Below are positions 1 through 6,769 of a stretch of DNA of 10,899 nucleotides, piece after piece. Under the pieces are notes generated by a model, which saw only the letters and a list, made by a program, of their open reading frames with translations, had not been told where the DNA came from and made no database searches. The position numbers were made by a program, and so were the translations under genes. Origin of the DNA: CAZOMR01 sp964580655 (GTDB lineage: Bacteria > RBG-13-61-14 > CAZOMR01). The stretch covers positions 1 to 10,899 of the forward strand of contig CAZOMR010000107.1 of NCBI GenBank assembly GCA_964580655.1, in the 5' to 3' direction. The number at the start of each line of letters is the position of its first letter. Position 1 is the stretch's first letter.

Positions 1-53
1 CAACTTTTGGAAATCCCAGGGCCACTTGACCACCATTTATGTCGCACACCCTC

Positions 54-73
54 AACAGACAAGAGTGTCTGTT
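54..73 (+). terminator. Short hairpin, possible terminator of a gene left of the window
   Basis: An 8-bp perfect stem (AACAGACA at 54-61, TGTCTGTT at 66-73) closes a 4-nt loop (AGAG). On the plus strand one more T follows, then CCCTG, so the U-tract is short. It could end transcription of a plus-strand gene outside the window, but no such gene is visible and the stem is not GC-rich. It may equally be a chance or repeat-derived hairpin. Confidence 0.22.
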
Positions 74-94
74 TCCCTGTTATAGTTCAAATAA

Positions 95-320
95 AATCTG
101 TGTTCATCCTACGGATCTTCGATCTGCGGATAAATTAGGCTTGAGAGTTGAGGCGTGAGGCTTGAGTATTCCCCACCATTGCTCCGCAATGGTGGGTTAC
201 ACAAAGGTTCTGCCTGTTTTTCTTTGCGTACTTGATTTTTACCTTTGCGCTCTGCTTTTAGATTTTAACTATTTTTTTCTTTGCATTTCTCTGCGTCCTC
301 TGTGTCTCTGTGGTGAATAA
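95..320 (+). repeat. Left mosaic of interspersed repeat modules
   Basis: This gene-free stretch is built from modules that recur at the right end of the window in the same orientation. Positions 95-128 match 10474-10507 at 33 of 34 bases. Positions 137-169 match 10778-10810 at 29 of 33. Positions 172-201 match 10596-10625 at 25 of 30. Positions 256-295 match 10677-10716 at 38 of 40. Positions 283-317 carry the TTTGCAT/CTCTGCG/CTCTGTG/CTCTGTGG ladder, of the type CTTTGCG..TTTGCGTC..TGCGGTGAA found as intergenic repeats in many bacterial genomes. Positions 1-94 hold nothing recognisable apart from the hairpin at 54-73. Reading frames through here are made of repeat sequence and I do not accept them as genes. 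Confidence 0.8.
172..196. repeat. Perfect 11-bp hairpin module
   Basis: CCCACCATTGC (172-182) and GCAATGGTGGG (186-196) form an 11-bp perfect stem with a TCC loop, followed by TTACA. A diverged copy lies at 10596-10625 with a broken apical stem. It lies downstream of the minus-strand cytochrome gene, but no T-run follows in either direction, so a mobile or structural repeat is more likely than a dedicated terminator. Confidence 0.6.
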
Positions 321-326
321 TCCGGG

Positions 327-701
327 CTAGGGCTTTTGTTTCTTGTGGCAGTCCAGGCACTTTGTGGGCGGGTTTTTATTTTTATCCTTGTTTTCCTTGT
401 GGCATGATATACAGAGGTTGTGAAAGGCGTCCTTTGCAGGAGGAGCCTCGCATTCCTTTCCCTTTTTGTGGCATGAAAAGCATGAGACCGGCTCTTTGGG
501 ATTATCGTGATGGCAGGCCGCACATTCCGCCTTGATTTCTTCGACATGCTTCTTATGAGGGAACAGCACTGGGGGCAGTTTATCCTTTACCTTGTCAAGC
601 CGGGCCTCATCCGGTGCAGACCTGGCAAGGATCAAGGCCGCGGCCAGCATGAAAGCAAGGAGCAGAAGGAAATAACCGGCTCGCTCATTCCCGCGCTTCA
701 T
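327..701 (-). CDS. Membrane-anchored tetraheme cytochrome c3-type protein
   Basis: This is a 124-residue class III (c3/c7-like) cytochrome, expected to carry electrons on the outer face of the cytoplasmic membrane. Residues 10-26 are a hydrophobic signal or anchor segment after a positively charged start (MKRGNER). There is no clear AxA cleavage site, so it may stay tethered. Four CXXCH heme sites lie at 60-64, 74-78, 97-101 and 115-119. The FPHKKH segment (H49, H52), H65 and H94 supply four more histidines, enough for bis-histidine ligation of all four hemes as in c3 cytochromes. The C-terminus is very lysine-rich. C84 is an extra cysteine outside any heme motif. The gene begins 23 nt after resB on the same strand with only a weak GAGA ribosome site, so co-transcription and partial coupling are likely. 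The family call is firm; the redox partner is unknown. Confidence 0.88.
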   Translation of the reverse strand: MKRGNERAGYFLLLLAFMLAAALILARSAPDEARLDKVKDKLPPVLFPHKKHVEEIKAECAACHHDNPKEPVSCFSCHKKGKECEAPPAKDAFHNLCISCHKENKDKNKNPPTKCLDCHKKQKP

Positions 702-724
702 TATAAATTCTCTTGCATTAAATT

Positions 725-2062
725 CTAACTCTTGCGAAGTTTTGCTTCAAGCGCATGCTTCATCTTCTGGGCCTTTCTTGAAAGTGCGGGCTCTCCTCTT
801 TTCGCAGACCCGAAGAATTCCAGGAGCACCTTTTCGCCATCTTTTTTCACCCCTTTCACCGTGATCCAGAAGCACTGGTGCTTTAGGAGGAAGCTGAAAA
901 CCAGTCCGAGGCAGATGATTGCGAATCCGGTCCAGATAAGAGGAATTCCGGGGTCTTTTACAACTTCCAGGCCTGTCCATGTCCGTGCCGGCGAGCACTC
1001 TAGTTCGAGGCTATACCCGCTGATCTCTCTTGGTATGCCTTGCTTTATCCCGATATGCCCCTGGAATTTTTCCTTGAGAAATACATGCACGAAGATGTCC
1101 GAATCAATTTCAAGTCCTTCCTGCCTCATCTCCGAGAGGTCCATTGCCGGGATAAAAACCAGGTCGGCATCAGGGACTTCAAACCTCTCTCCCAGGGCAA
1201 TCTCCGCGCTTACAGTGCTTGCATCTTTGAGGCTGGTGGCCCTCATGCGATAAAGCCTGTCCTGTCCCCAGGTCTGCTGATAGAATCCTATCCCGCGATA
1301 AAACCAAGGATGGTTGACCTCTATCACGCGCTCATCCGCTACCTCGCCGTCCTCGCCGTTCTCGCCGCCCTCGCCGTCCTCCTTGATGACCGCAAGGCGT
1401 GTGCGATATGCCCTGGGAATTCCGCTTTCATAATATTCCACGCTGAATTCCCGACACTGGATGGTGAACCCGAGCGGGATGCCCTGCCTTCCGTCCGGAC
1501 TCCAGGCGGTATCTGTCATCTCTCCCTCGTAAAGCTGAATCAGGCCCTTGAAGCCAAAGCTAGAGCCGATCAGGCCCCCGATAATAATCACCAGCACTGC
1601 AAGGTGTATCAAGTAAGGCCCGAACCGGGCATAAGCCCTCTGTCGGGTGTAGAGAATAGTCCGACCTTCCAGGTCAGCCCTCTTCACCCTTCCAGCCAGG
1701 GCAGAAAGCACATGCCCGGCCGCGGCTATTGCATCATCCTCGGAGACCGAGAGTTCCGCCAGGGCTCTGGACCGTGCTGGAATTCTTTCCGCGAAATTTC
1801 TGTCCTGCGCCTTGGTTCTCCTCCAGACCATCGGGAGACGGTACAGGGAACAGAAAATCAGGTTGAGTGCGAGAATGCCTATGAGTATACGAAACGGCAT
1901 GGAATGATAGACATCGAATTTGACTACCAAGGTGCCGACAAAAGACCCTGTGGTAAGTATTATGAGTAGAATCACGCTGAGCCGCACAGAGGAGAGGAAT
2001 TGAAAGAACTCTTTCAAAATAGGAGGCGCTCCTCGATTTTTTAAATTATTAATCCGAACCAT
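725..2062 (-). CDS. resB: Cytochrome c biogenesis protein ResB (Ccs1), System II
   Basis: ResB with ResC/CcsA forms the System II synthase that moves heme across the membrane and attaches it to CXXCH apocytochromes. The 445 residues show the ResB layout: hydrophobic segments at about 27-46, 57-76, 146-167 (with H153 in YLIHLAVL) and 371-394, and a large extracytoplasmic domain between the third and fourth. Hallmark stretches are FLSSVRLSV before the first helix, NHPWFYRGIGFYQ from N250, and KDPGIPLIWTGF from K369. The domain contains a repeat-derived acidic insert at about 227-243. The ATG at 2062 has no ribosome site; an in-frame TTG at 2017 lies 11 nt after GAGGAG and gives MKEFFQFLSS, closer to typical ResB starts. 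No ccsA/resC lies in the window, and ResB cannot act alone in known systems, so a distant partner is expected. A tetraheme cytochrome follows directly and may be a client. Confidence 0.9.
   Translation of the reverse strand: MVRINNLKNRGAPPILKEFFQFLSSVRLSVILLIILTTGSFVGTLVVKFDVYHSMPFRILIGILALNLIFCSLYRLPMVWRRTKAQDRNFAERIPARSRALAELSVSEDDAIAAAGHVLSALAGRVKRADLEGRTILYTRQRAYARFGPYLIHLAVLVIIIGGLIGSSFGFKGLIQLYEGEMTDTAWSPDGRQGIPLGFTIQCREFSVEYYESGIPRAYRTRLAVIKEDGEGGENGEDGEVADERVIEVNHPWFYRGIGFYQQTWGQDRLYRMRATSLKDASTVSAEIALGERFEVPDADLVFIPAMDLSEMRQEGLEIDSDIFVHVFLKEKFQGHIGIKQGIPREISGYSLELECSPARTWTGLEVVKDPGIPLIWTGFAIICLGLVFSFLLKHQCFWITVKGVKKDGEKVLLEFFGSAKRGEPALSRKAQKMKHALEAKLRKS
1343..1378 (-). repeat. In-frame 9-bp tandem repeat inside resB
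   Basis: There are four consecutive 9-bp units on the plus strand: CTCGCCGTC, CTCGCCGTT, CTCGCCGCC and CTCGCCGTC (starts 1343, 1352, 1361, 1370). On the coding minus strand they encode GEDGENGEGGED-type glycine/acidic residues around 227-240 of ResB. The unit length keeps the frame open. The insert lies in the extracytoplasmic domain, away from the conserved helices and the NHPWFY motif. Confidence 0.9.
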
Positions 2063-2100
2063 AACTGGTTTATATTTTTGATCTTTGATTTTTCTTTTCC

Positions 2101-2200
2101 TTCCCCTCCCTTGATGGGAGGGGATTGAGGGGAGGGTGAGTTTTGCTTAATATTCTGATCACCCCCACCCTGACCCTCCCCCATCCAGGGGGAGGATAAT
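2101..2200. repeat. About 100-bp palindromic intergenic repeat with two GC-rich hairpins
   Basis: The gap between resB and the first PPT gene (2063-2432) contains two related halves in inverted orientation. The first half has a 9-bp stem (2102-2110 with 2116-2124, loop TTGAT) followed by a GAGGGGAGGGTGAG tail. The second half starts with CACCCCCACCCTGAC and ends in an 8-bp stem (2175-2182 with 2188-2195, loop ATCCA). The reverse complement of the second half resembles the first, so the unit can fold into one long imperfect cruciform. It has the look of the CCTCCCC...GGGGAGG intergenic elements dispersed in many bacterial genomes (REP- or MITE-like), and it could act as a bidirectional transcription barrier between the divergent genes. 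Positions 2201-2304 show nothing recognisable. Confidence 0.7.
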
Positions 2201-2304
2201 TCAGCCGTGAGTGTAAACTATTTTGTGCTCCCATTAATAACTAAAAGTTCATCAACTTATTTACTACAAACATCTTAGGGATTCAAATCCACGAATGAGG
2301 GCTG

Positions 2305-2333
2305 TTGACGCGCAATTCCTTTTTTGCTACCCT
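2305..2333 (+). promoter_or_regulatory. Possible sigma70-type promoter for the first PPT gene
   Basis: TTGACG (2305-2310) is separated by 17 nt from TACCCT (2328-2333). The -35 box is strong and the -10 box is weak. It would start transcription near 2340, leaving a leader of about 90 nt before the GTG start at 2433. It is the best match seen in the 2201-2432 gap. Confidence 0.35.
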
Positions 2334-2432
2334 TTGGAATGCAAGAAGGAATTCAAGGTCTTGGCATGGGTGGAGAAAGAGGGGTTGGTAGTATGAACAG
2401 ATCAACAGTAATCGGGAATAAGGAGAAAGGCT

Positions 2433-3944
2433 GTGTTTGAGTTCTTCAGAAAATGGAGGCAGATGCCTGATTTCACTCATTCCGCTAATTTCTTTGATAC
2501 ATTTTACGGGATCATCGGCTGGAGTCTTGTCCAGGTTCTCGGATACGGGGTCCGGTTCCTTGACCTTTTCGGCCTTGGCCTGAACAAAAAGTGGAAGCAG
2601 GGTGAGAAGCTCCAGGTGCTTTTTCTGGCTTACTCCGGTGCTCGGAACACAGGTGCAGAGGTGCGTGTGGCCGAGTGCATAGACCAGGTCAACCAGGTTC
2701 TTGGCGAGGAATTTGTGGATGTTAACATGACAACCCTCAATCTGGCCGAGGCTGGGGAATACTTCAAGGGCAACAAGGTCAACCTCATGCCCATGAACTA
2801 CATCTTTTTCTGGGACACCTTTAAGTTTGTTCTCCGAAACCACCTAGTCGTGCTGGTGGAGGGGTCGTGCTGGAAGGAGAATTTTGCCGCGGCCCTGCTC
2901 CTGTTTTTCCTCTATGGAGTGGGGCTTGCCGAGAAGCTCGGAAAACCCTCTTTCTCCTATGCCGCGGATGCCGGTGAGATGAACAAGTTCAACAACTTCA
3001 TCTCATGGAACCTGAGCAAGGGCATGACCAGGTATATCACGCGCACTTCCGCGGCAAAGCAGATTCTTGAAAAGATATTCCTGCCTGGAGCTATCGTCCG
3101 GGTGGATACCGCATGGACCCTCCGGCCTAACTCCACGGAATGGGGAGCCGAAACCCTGAGAAAGCTTGGGTGGGATGGAAAAAAGCCGCTGGTCGGACTG
3201 GCCATGCAGAATTTTTTCTGGTGGCCGGTCATTCCGGATTTCGTGCGCTGGATAAAAGGAGTCCATGAATACCAGTACCGGATGATCTACTTCTATGATT
3301 ATAGAGACGAGGACAAGAAGAAATACGAGGGGTGGTCCACCATTCTCGCCGGGCTCATGGACTGGGCCGCTGATAAATACGGGGTCCAGCCGGTGCTCAT
3401 CGCCATGGAGGCACTGGATGATAATTCCTGCCAGGATGTAATGGGCATGATGAAGCACAAGCCCGTCATCATCTCCTGCAATGAATATGTGGGAGTGGAG
3501 ATCACGGCTATCCTGCGAAACCTGACGACCCTTATTACCACCCGCTACCATGCCATGGTGCTGTCCATGCCCGGACTTGTGCCTTTTATCGGGCTTTCCA
3601 GGGACGAGCGAATAAGAGGGGTGATGACCGAGACCGGACTCTACGACGACTACTATGTTGACTACTCTATCGAGAACCTGGATGAAATCCTACGCCAGAA
3701 GCTTAGCCGGCTTCTCGAAAGCCAGGATGAGTGCGAGCGCGTGAAGAAGATCATCCGCGACTGGCTACCTTATTACTTTGCCCAGATGGCACACCTCGGC
3801 CTGGACATAAGAAGGATCGTGAAAGAGGGTTTCCCGGAGTTGAAATTCAAGGAGTTGGATGAAACCAATCCCGAGCATCTCGCTCCATTCATACCCCCGG
3901 AGCTCCGGAATGAGGTCAAAGAAAAGTTCCAGGAACTGAGCTAG
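2433..3944 (+). CDS. Polysaccharide pyruvyl transferase family protein, long form
   Basis: This 503-residue protein has the PPT (CsaB/WcaK-like) fold signature; members transfer pyruvyl groups from phosphoenolpyruvate to sugars of cell-surface glycans. It starts at GTG 2433, with AAGGAG at 2420-2425 and 7-nt spacing. The N-terminal 60 residues, hydrophobic at about 21-50, are extra compared with the second PPT gene here and suggest membrane association. The PPT core begins at LFLAYSGARNTGAE (63-76), in the position of the usual GN-GD loop. LVEGS is at 141-145, FFWWPV at 261-266, and the TTRYH motif at 369-373 corresponds to the family's R-x-H. The C-terminus extends beyond the core. The paralog at 5451-6740 shares all of these motifs. 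No glycosyltransferase or polymer export genes lie nearby, so the substrate cannot be named and a different transferase activity is possible. Family confidence is good; reaction confidence is low. Confidence 0.78.
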   Translation: MFEFFRKWRQMPDFTHSANFFDTFYGIIGWSLVQVLGYGVRFLDLFGLGLNKKWKQGEKLQVLFLAYSGARNTGAEVRVAECIDQVNQVLGEEFVDVNMTTLNLAEAGEYFKGNKVNLMPMNYIFFWDTFKFVLRNHLVVLVEGSCWKENFAAALLLFFLYGVGLAEKLGKPSFSYAADAGEMNKFNNFISWNLSKGMTRYITRTSAAKQILEKIFLPGAIVRVDTAWTLRPNSTEWGAETLRKLGWDGKKPLVGLAMQNFFWWPVIPDFVRWIKGVHEYQYRMIYFYDYRDEDKKKYEGWSTILAGLMDWAADKYGVQPVLIAMEALDDNSCQDVMGMMKHKPVIISCNEYVGVEITAILRNLTTLITTRYHAMVLSMPGLVPFIGLSRDERIRGVMTETGLYDDYYVDYSIENLDEILRQKLSRLLESQDECERVKKIIRDWLPYYFAQMAHLGLDIRRIVKEGFPELKFKELDETNPEHLAPFIPPELRNEVKEKFQELS

Positions 3945-3973
3945 GCTATCGGGCGCGGACTTTACTTTTGCAC

Positions 3974-5284
3974 TCAAGCGCGTCCCAGGAACTCTTTTAT
4001 GCGCGGCACCACCTCGCGGGCGGAATTGAACGCGATGTCCCCGCTCACACCCTCTCCGGATGTTGTGTCGCCTATGAAGAACAGGTTTTTGATCTCCCGG
4101 CAGGATAAATCCGGGCGCCTGGGTCGGCACTGGTGTGTGTTCAGATCAGCGCCGTCAACTATGGGCAGGACCATGATGCGCTCGAATTCCACGGAGTCAA
4201 AGAAATCAGGATACAAATTCTTGATAGCGGCCTTGAGTTGTCTGATCCTGGACCGAGCCACCTTCCTGTCCCCGGTCTCTTCCGGCTCTAATAGCAGGAA
4301 CCAGCTTGAAATCTGCTTTCCAGCAGGGGCTATCCCTGGATCGAGGTTACTGGGGAATCGGGCAAGGATTCCCTCATCCACATCCATGAGCCAGCCTTTG
4401 ACATCGCTTATGCGGCGACTGAGTCCGTAATCAATCGCCACTCCGGAGGTTGGTTTAAGGTTCTCGCATTGCCGGATGAACCCGGTCTTGAAAAGCCTCT
4501 TGTCAATCACCGAGAAGAGTCCCTGCAAGGGAGCCGCATAAATTATGGCATCTGCATGAATGTTGCCCCTGCTGGTTATCGCTTCCCAGAATTTTTTCCG
4601 GTTGATCCGCAACTCCTGGACCTTTGTGCGGAGCAATATTCTTCCCTCGTTCTCTTCAATACAATTAACCAGGCGATTGAGAATCTCCCTCGTGCCCCCC
4701 TTCGGCTCCGCGGATTGCAACCCTGCGGCCAAGGCCTTCTTCAAATGCGCGATCAACTCGCCTGCGCTTAGCTTATCCGGGTCAGGCTCCATAAGCCCGA
4801 AGCCCAGGGCGCGGAAAAGTACTCTCAGCTTTTCATCACTCGCATCTTTACCCAGGAACTCGGAAAAACTCTTTCCATACCATTCATCCGAAGAAGATGA
4901 AGCCAGCATACCCATAATTTCCCGGACCCTCTTGACCTCATTTCGATTACATAAATGAGGGGCCTTATCCTTGTCTTTCTTTGCACCATCTGGCAAGGCA
5001 AATAGTTCCCTGCCCTGTATCACATAACTGGTAACCGGCTCGTGAATCCATTCAACAGGGCTCGCAAGCTCTTCCAAAACCCCTGCCGCCGCACCCCTGG
5101 CACCATAGCGATATGAATGGACCCCGTATTCAAAGATGAACCCCTTTGTCTCAATAACCTTTGCCCTTCCTCCAACCTGGCGGTCCTGCTCCGCCACGGC
5201 TACACGAAGTCCGGCCTTCCCCAGAAGCGCCGAGGCCGAAAGCCCGGCAAATCCCGCACCCACTACCAAGACATCATAACTCAT
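3974..5284 (-). CDS. FAD-dependent oxidoreductase, phytoene desaturase/amine oxidase-like
   Basis: This 436-residue flavoprotein belongs to the NAD(P)/FAD-dependent (CrtI/amine-oxidase-like) superfamily. The N-terminus holds the Rossmann dinucleotide motif (V-V-G-A-G-F-A-G-L near residues 7-15), then the VAVAEQDRQVGGRAK signature, with Glu binding the ribose and the GGRA loop typical of the superfamily. The C-terminus carries NLFFIGDTTSGEGVSGDIAF, the second FAD-contacting motif with a GDTT core. The middle region should define the substrate and is not recognisable. I start at the ATG at 5284 because AGGAG at 5294-5298 lies 9 nt upstream; the ATG at 5293 abuts that site with no spacing and would add only MAK. 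It is convergent with the first PPT gene (29-nt gap) and divergent from the second. Candidates are carotenoid, isoprenoid or polyprenyl desaturation, or amine or sugar oxidation. No phytoene synthase or other carotenoid gene is in the window. Confidence 0.82.
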   Translation of the reverse strand: MSYDVLVVGAGFAGLSASALLGKAGLRVAVAEQDRQVGGRAKVIETKGFIFEYGVHSYRYGARGAAAGVLEELASPVEWIHEPVTSYVIQGRELFALPDGAKKDKDKAPHLCNRNEVKRVREIMGMLASSSSDEWYGKSFSEFLGKDASDEKLRVLFRALGFGLMEPDPDKLSAGELIAHLKKALAAGLQSAEPKGGTREILNRLVNCIEENEGRILLRTKVQELRINRKKFWEAITSRGNIHADAIIYAAPLQGLFSVIDKRLFKTGFIRQCENLKPTSGVAIDYGLSRRISDVKGWLMDVDEGILARFPSNLDPGIAPAGKQISSWFLLLEPEETGDRKVARSRIRQLKAAIKNLYPDFFDSVEFERIMVLPIVDGADLNTHQCRPRRPDLSCREIKNLFFIGDTTSGEGVSGDIAFNSAREVVPRIKEFLGRA

Positions 5285-5317
5285 CTTAGCCATCTCCTCT
5301 GATCGTTCACTTTCAAG

Positions 5318-5347
5318 CTTATACTTTTAGCCAAAAATTAGCCACAA
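5318..5347 (-). promoter_or_regulatory. Possible promoter and direct-repeat operator for the flavoprotein gene
   Basis: Reading the minus strand, TATAAG (5323-5318) is a good -10 box, with a poor TTGTGG -35 box 18 nt upstream. An alternative pair is TTTACT with TAAAAG at 17-nt spacing. The same stretch carries a direct repeat, TTAGCCA at 5327-5333 and 5338-5344 on the plus strand, offset by 11 bp or one helical turn, which could be a regulator site overlapping this promoter. Confidence 0.33.
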
Positions 5348-5388
5348 GTAAAGAGCTTGTTTTAATTTCAGGCTGGATGAACTTTATA

Positions 5389-5417
5389 TTGACTTGCCTG
5401 GCGGAAAGCCATAGAAT
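5389..5417 (+). promoter_or_regulatory. Sigma70-type promoter of the second PPT gene
   Basis: TTGACT (5389-5394) and TAGAAT (5412-5417) are separated by 17 nt, each matching five of six consensus bases. Transcription would start near 5424, giving a leader of about 27 nt that includes the strong ribosome site AGGAGG at 5437-5442. This is the clearest promoter in the window. Confidence 0.68.
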
Positions 5418-5450
5418 AATTCCAAATAGAAAAACGAGGAGGGGTTGGTT

Positions 5451-6740
5451 ATGGGAGAGAAAGGGAATATTGATTTTCTTCTTTTCGGGTATAACGGCGT
5501 GAACAACACCGGGTCCGAGGCCAAGCTGTTAACCACAATTGCGGATTTGAGAGAGATTGTGGGCAAGAATTTGAATCGGCTGGGCAGTATTACCATACTC
5601 ACTCAGAATATCGAGAATCAACGGCGGTATGTGCCGGACCCTGAGATCAACTTGATCCAGATCAGTCCTGCTTCGCTTGTGCGGCCCTGGGCGCTCGTGA
5701 GACAGCGGTCCGACATCCTGCTTTTAAGCGAGGGTTCCACATTTATTGACCACTTCTCTTCAATCTTTATCTGGATGTTCTGCTATGCGGCCCGGTTTGC
5801 CAAGCGTCGGGGAAGCGGGGTAGTGGCGTATGCCAATGACTGCGGTCACCTTCTTCCGCGCAATCAGAAGATCCTGCGCGATACCATCAATAAAAGCGTG
5901 GACCTGGCCATGCTACGCAATCCGGATGCAATAGACCGCATGAAAGAATACGGAGTAACAAGGGACATCCACCTTGTCGCAGACGGTGCTTACATGTATC
6001 CCACTCCTTCCCGGGAATATATCCAGGGGATATGGAAGGGGCTCAACCTTGAACCGGATAAAAGGCCGGTGGTGGGCATATGCCCCAAGGAATTTTTCTG
6101 GTGGCCGGTCAAGATTAAGTTTATCGGGCCTAAAGAAGACCTTTATAACTGGCCGGCCTATCAAAGCTGGACCAAGGAGGGGCGGGAGAACTCACAGAGT
6201 TATGTGGACCAGAATGCGGCCTATGCGGACTGGTGCGTGGAGAAGTTCGGGGCGGATGTGGCTCTTATATCCATGGAACACATGGACTACCCGCCTACCA
6301 GGCGCATTTTCGAGGCCATGAAGCACAGGGATAACGCTCGTATCGTGTCCTCGGATGAATTCACCGTGGACGGAATAGTGGCAGTGCTTTCCGCCCTGAA
6401 ATTCCAGGTCACCACCCGGTACCATTCCACAGTGCTGGCCTCGCCATTTGGCGTGCCAATGATCTCGGTGTCATCGGACACACGCTGTGAGGCTGTGTTC
6501 CATGAACTCGATGCAATGGACTATTTCATTGACTATGTCAAGCACCCGAACCGCTACCCCGAGGTAAAGGATCTCCTCGGTCTTCTGGTCGAAAAGACCG
6601 AATCACTCATGAAGGGCGAGGATGCCTGGAGGGCGAAGGCCAAGGACGCACACCAGGTGTTTCTGAATCGGGCATTGAGTATCCGCACCCATTTCCAGGA
6701 GTGGCTGGAAAAGGAATATCTGCCAGGAGCGAACCTGTAA
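5451..6740 (+). CDS. Polysaccharide pyruvyl transferase family protein, short form
   Basis: This 429-residue cytoplasmic-looking member of the PPT family starts at ATG 5451, with AGGAGG 8 nt upstream; a TTG at 5445 is in frame but sits against the ribosome site. The N-terminal loop GYNGVNNTGSEA (13-24) replaces the usual GN-GD loop, keeping the Asn-x-Gly and an acidic residue. The LLLSEGSTFID segment (about 90-100), NDCGHLLPR (about 129-137), the AMLRNPDAIDRMKEYGV stretch and VADGAYMY follow the order of PPT proteins. FFWWPVK lies at 215-221 and TTRYHS at 321-326. The protein lacks the N-terminal hydrophobic extension of its paralog at 2433-3944. A stretch of 19 identical bases (3213-3231 and 6093-6111) encodes the shared FWWPV region, although the proteins are otherwise well diverged. 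It has its own strong promoter and is divergent from the flavoprotein gene. The true acceptor, and whether phosphoenolpyruvate is the donor, are unknown. Confidence 0.8.
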   Translation: MGEKGNIDFLLFGYNGVNNTGSEAKLLTTIADLREIVGKNLNRLGSITILTQNIENQRRYVPDPEINLIQISPASLVRPWALVRQRSDILLLSEGSTFIDHFSSIFIWMFCYAARFAKRRGSGVVAYANDCGHLLPRNQKILRDTINKSVDLAMLRNPDAIDRMKEYGVTRDIHLVADGAYMYPTPSREYIQGIWKGLNLEPDKRPVVGICPKEFFWWPVKIKFIGPKEDLYNWPAYQSWTKEGRENSQSYVDQNAAYADWCVEKFGADVALISMEHMDYPPTRRIFEAMKHRDNARIVSSDEFTVDGIVAVLSALKFQVTTRYHSTVLASPFGVPMISVSSDTRCEAVFHELDAMDYFIDYVKHPNRYPEVKDLLGLLVEKTESLMKGEDAWRAKAKDAHQVFLNRALSIRTHFQEWLEKEYLPGANL

Positions 6741-6769
6741 TCCCGGATATTGCAGTAGAGGGAGAAATA

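Noticed and set aside
269..547. Arg/Lys-rich 92-residue open frame on the minus strand overlapping the cytochrome gene
   Set aside because: It overlaps the tetraheme cytochrome in another frame and ends in the interspersed repeat. Its composition is that of a shadow frame.
1040..1969. A 309-residue open frame on the plus strand, antisense to resB
   Set aside because: It lies wholly inside resB, shows no recognisable motif or ribosome site, and ResB on the other strand has clear family hallmarks. The open frame follows from the GC-rich coding strand.
2069..2097. TATAAA on the minus strand just upstream of the resB ATG as a promoter
   Set aside because: It is only 6 nt from the annotated ATG and has no -35 box at proper distance. 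It would make sense only for a leaderless transcript or the downstream TTG start, so it is not called.
2339..2440. A 33-codon open frame starting at ATG 2339 and ending over the GTG start of the first PPT gene
   Set aside because: It has no ribosome site and a Gly-rich, unremarkable product. It could be a leader peptide, but nothing supports translation.
3003..3551. A 182-residue open frame antisense to the first PPT gene
   Set aside because: The plus-strand gene has a good ribosome site and family motifs throughout this interval; the antisense frame has none.
3945..3973. Possible bidirectional terminator between the convergent PPT and flavoprotein genes
   Set aside because: A weak 7-bp GC stem with a wobble pair and a 21-nt loop can be drawn, but it extends into the flavoprotein gene and has no T-run.
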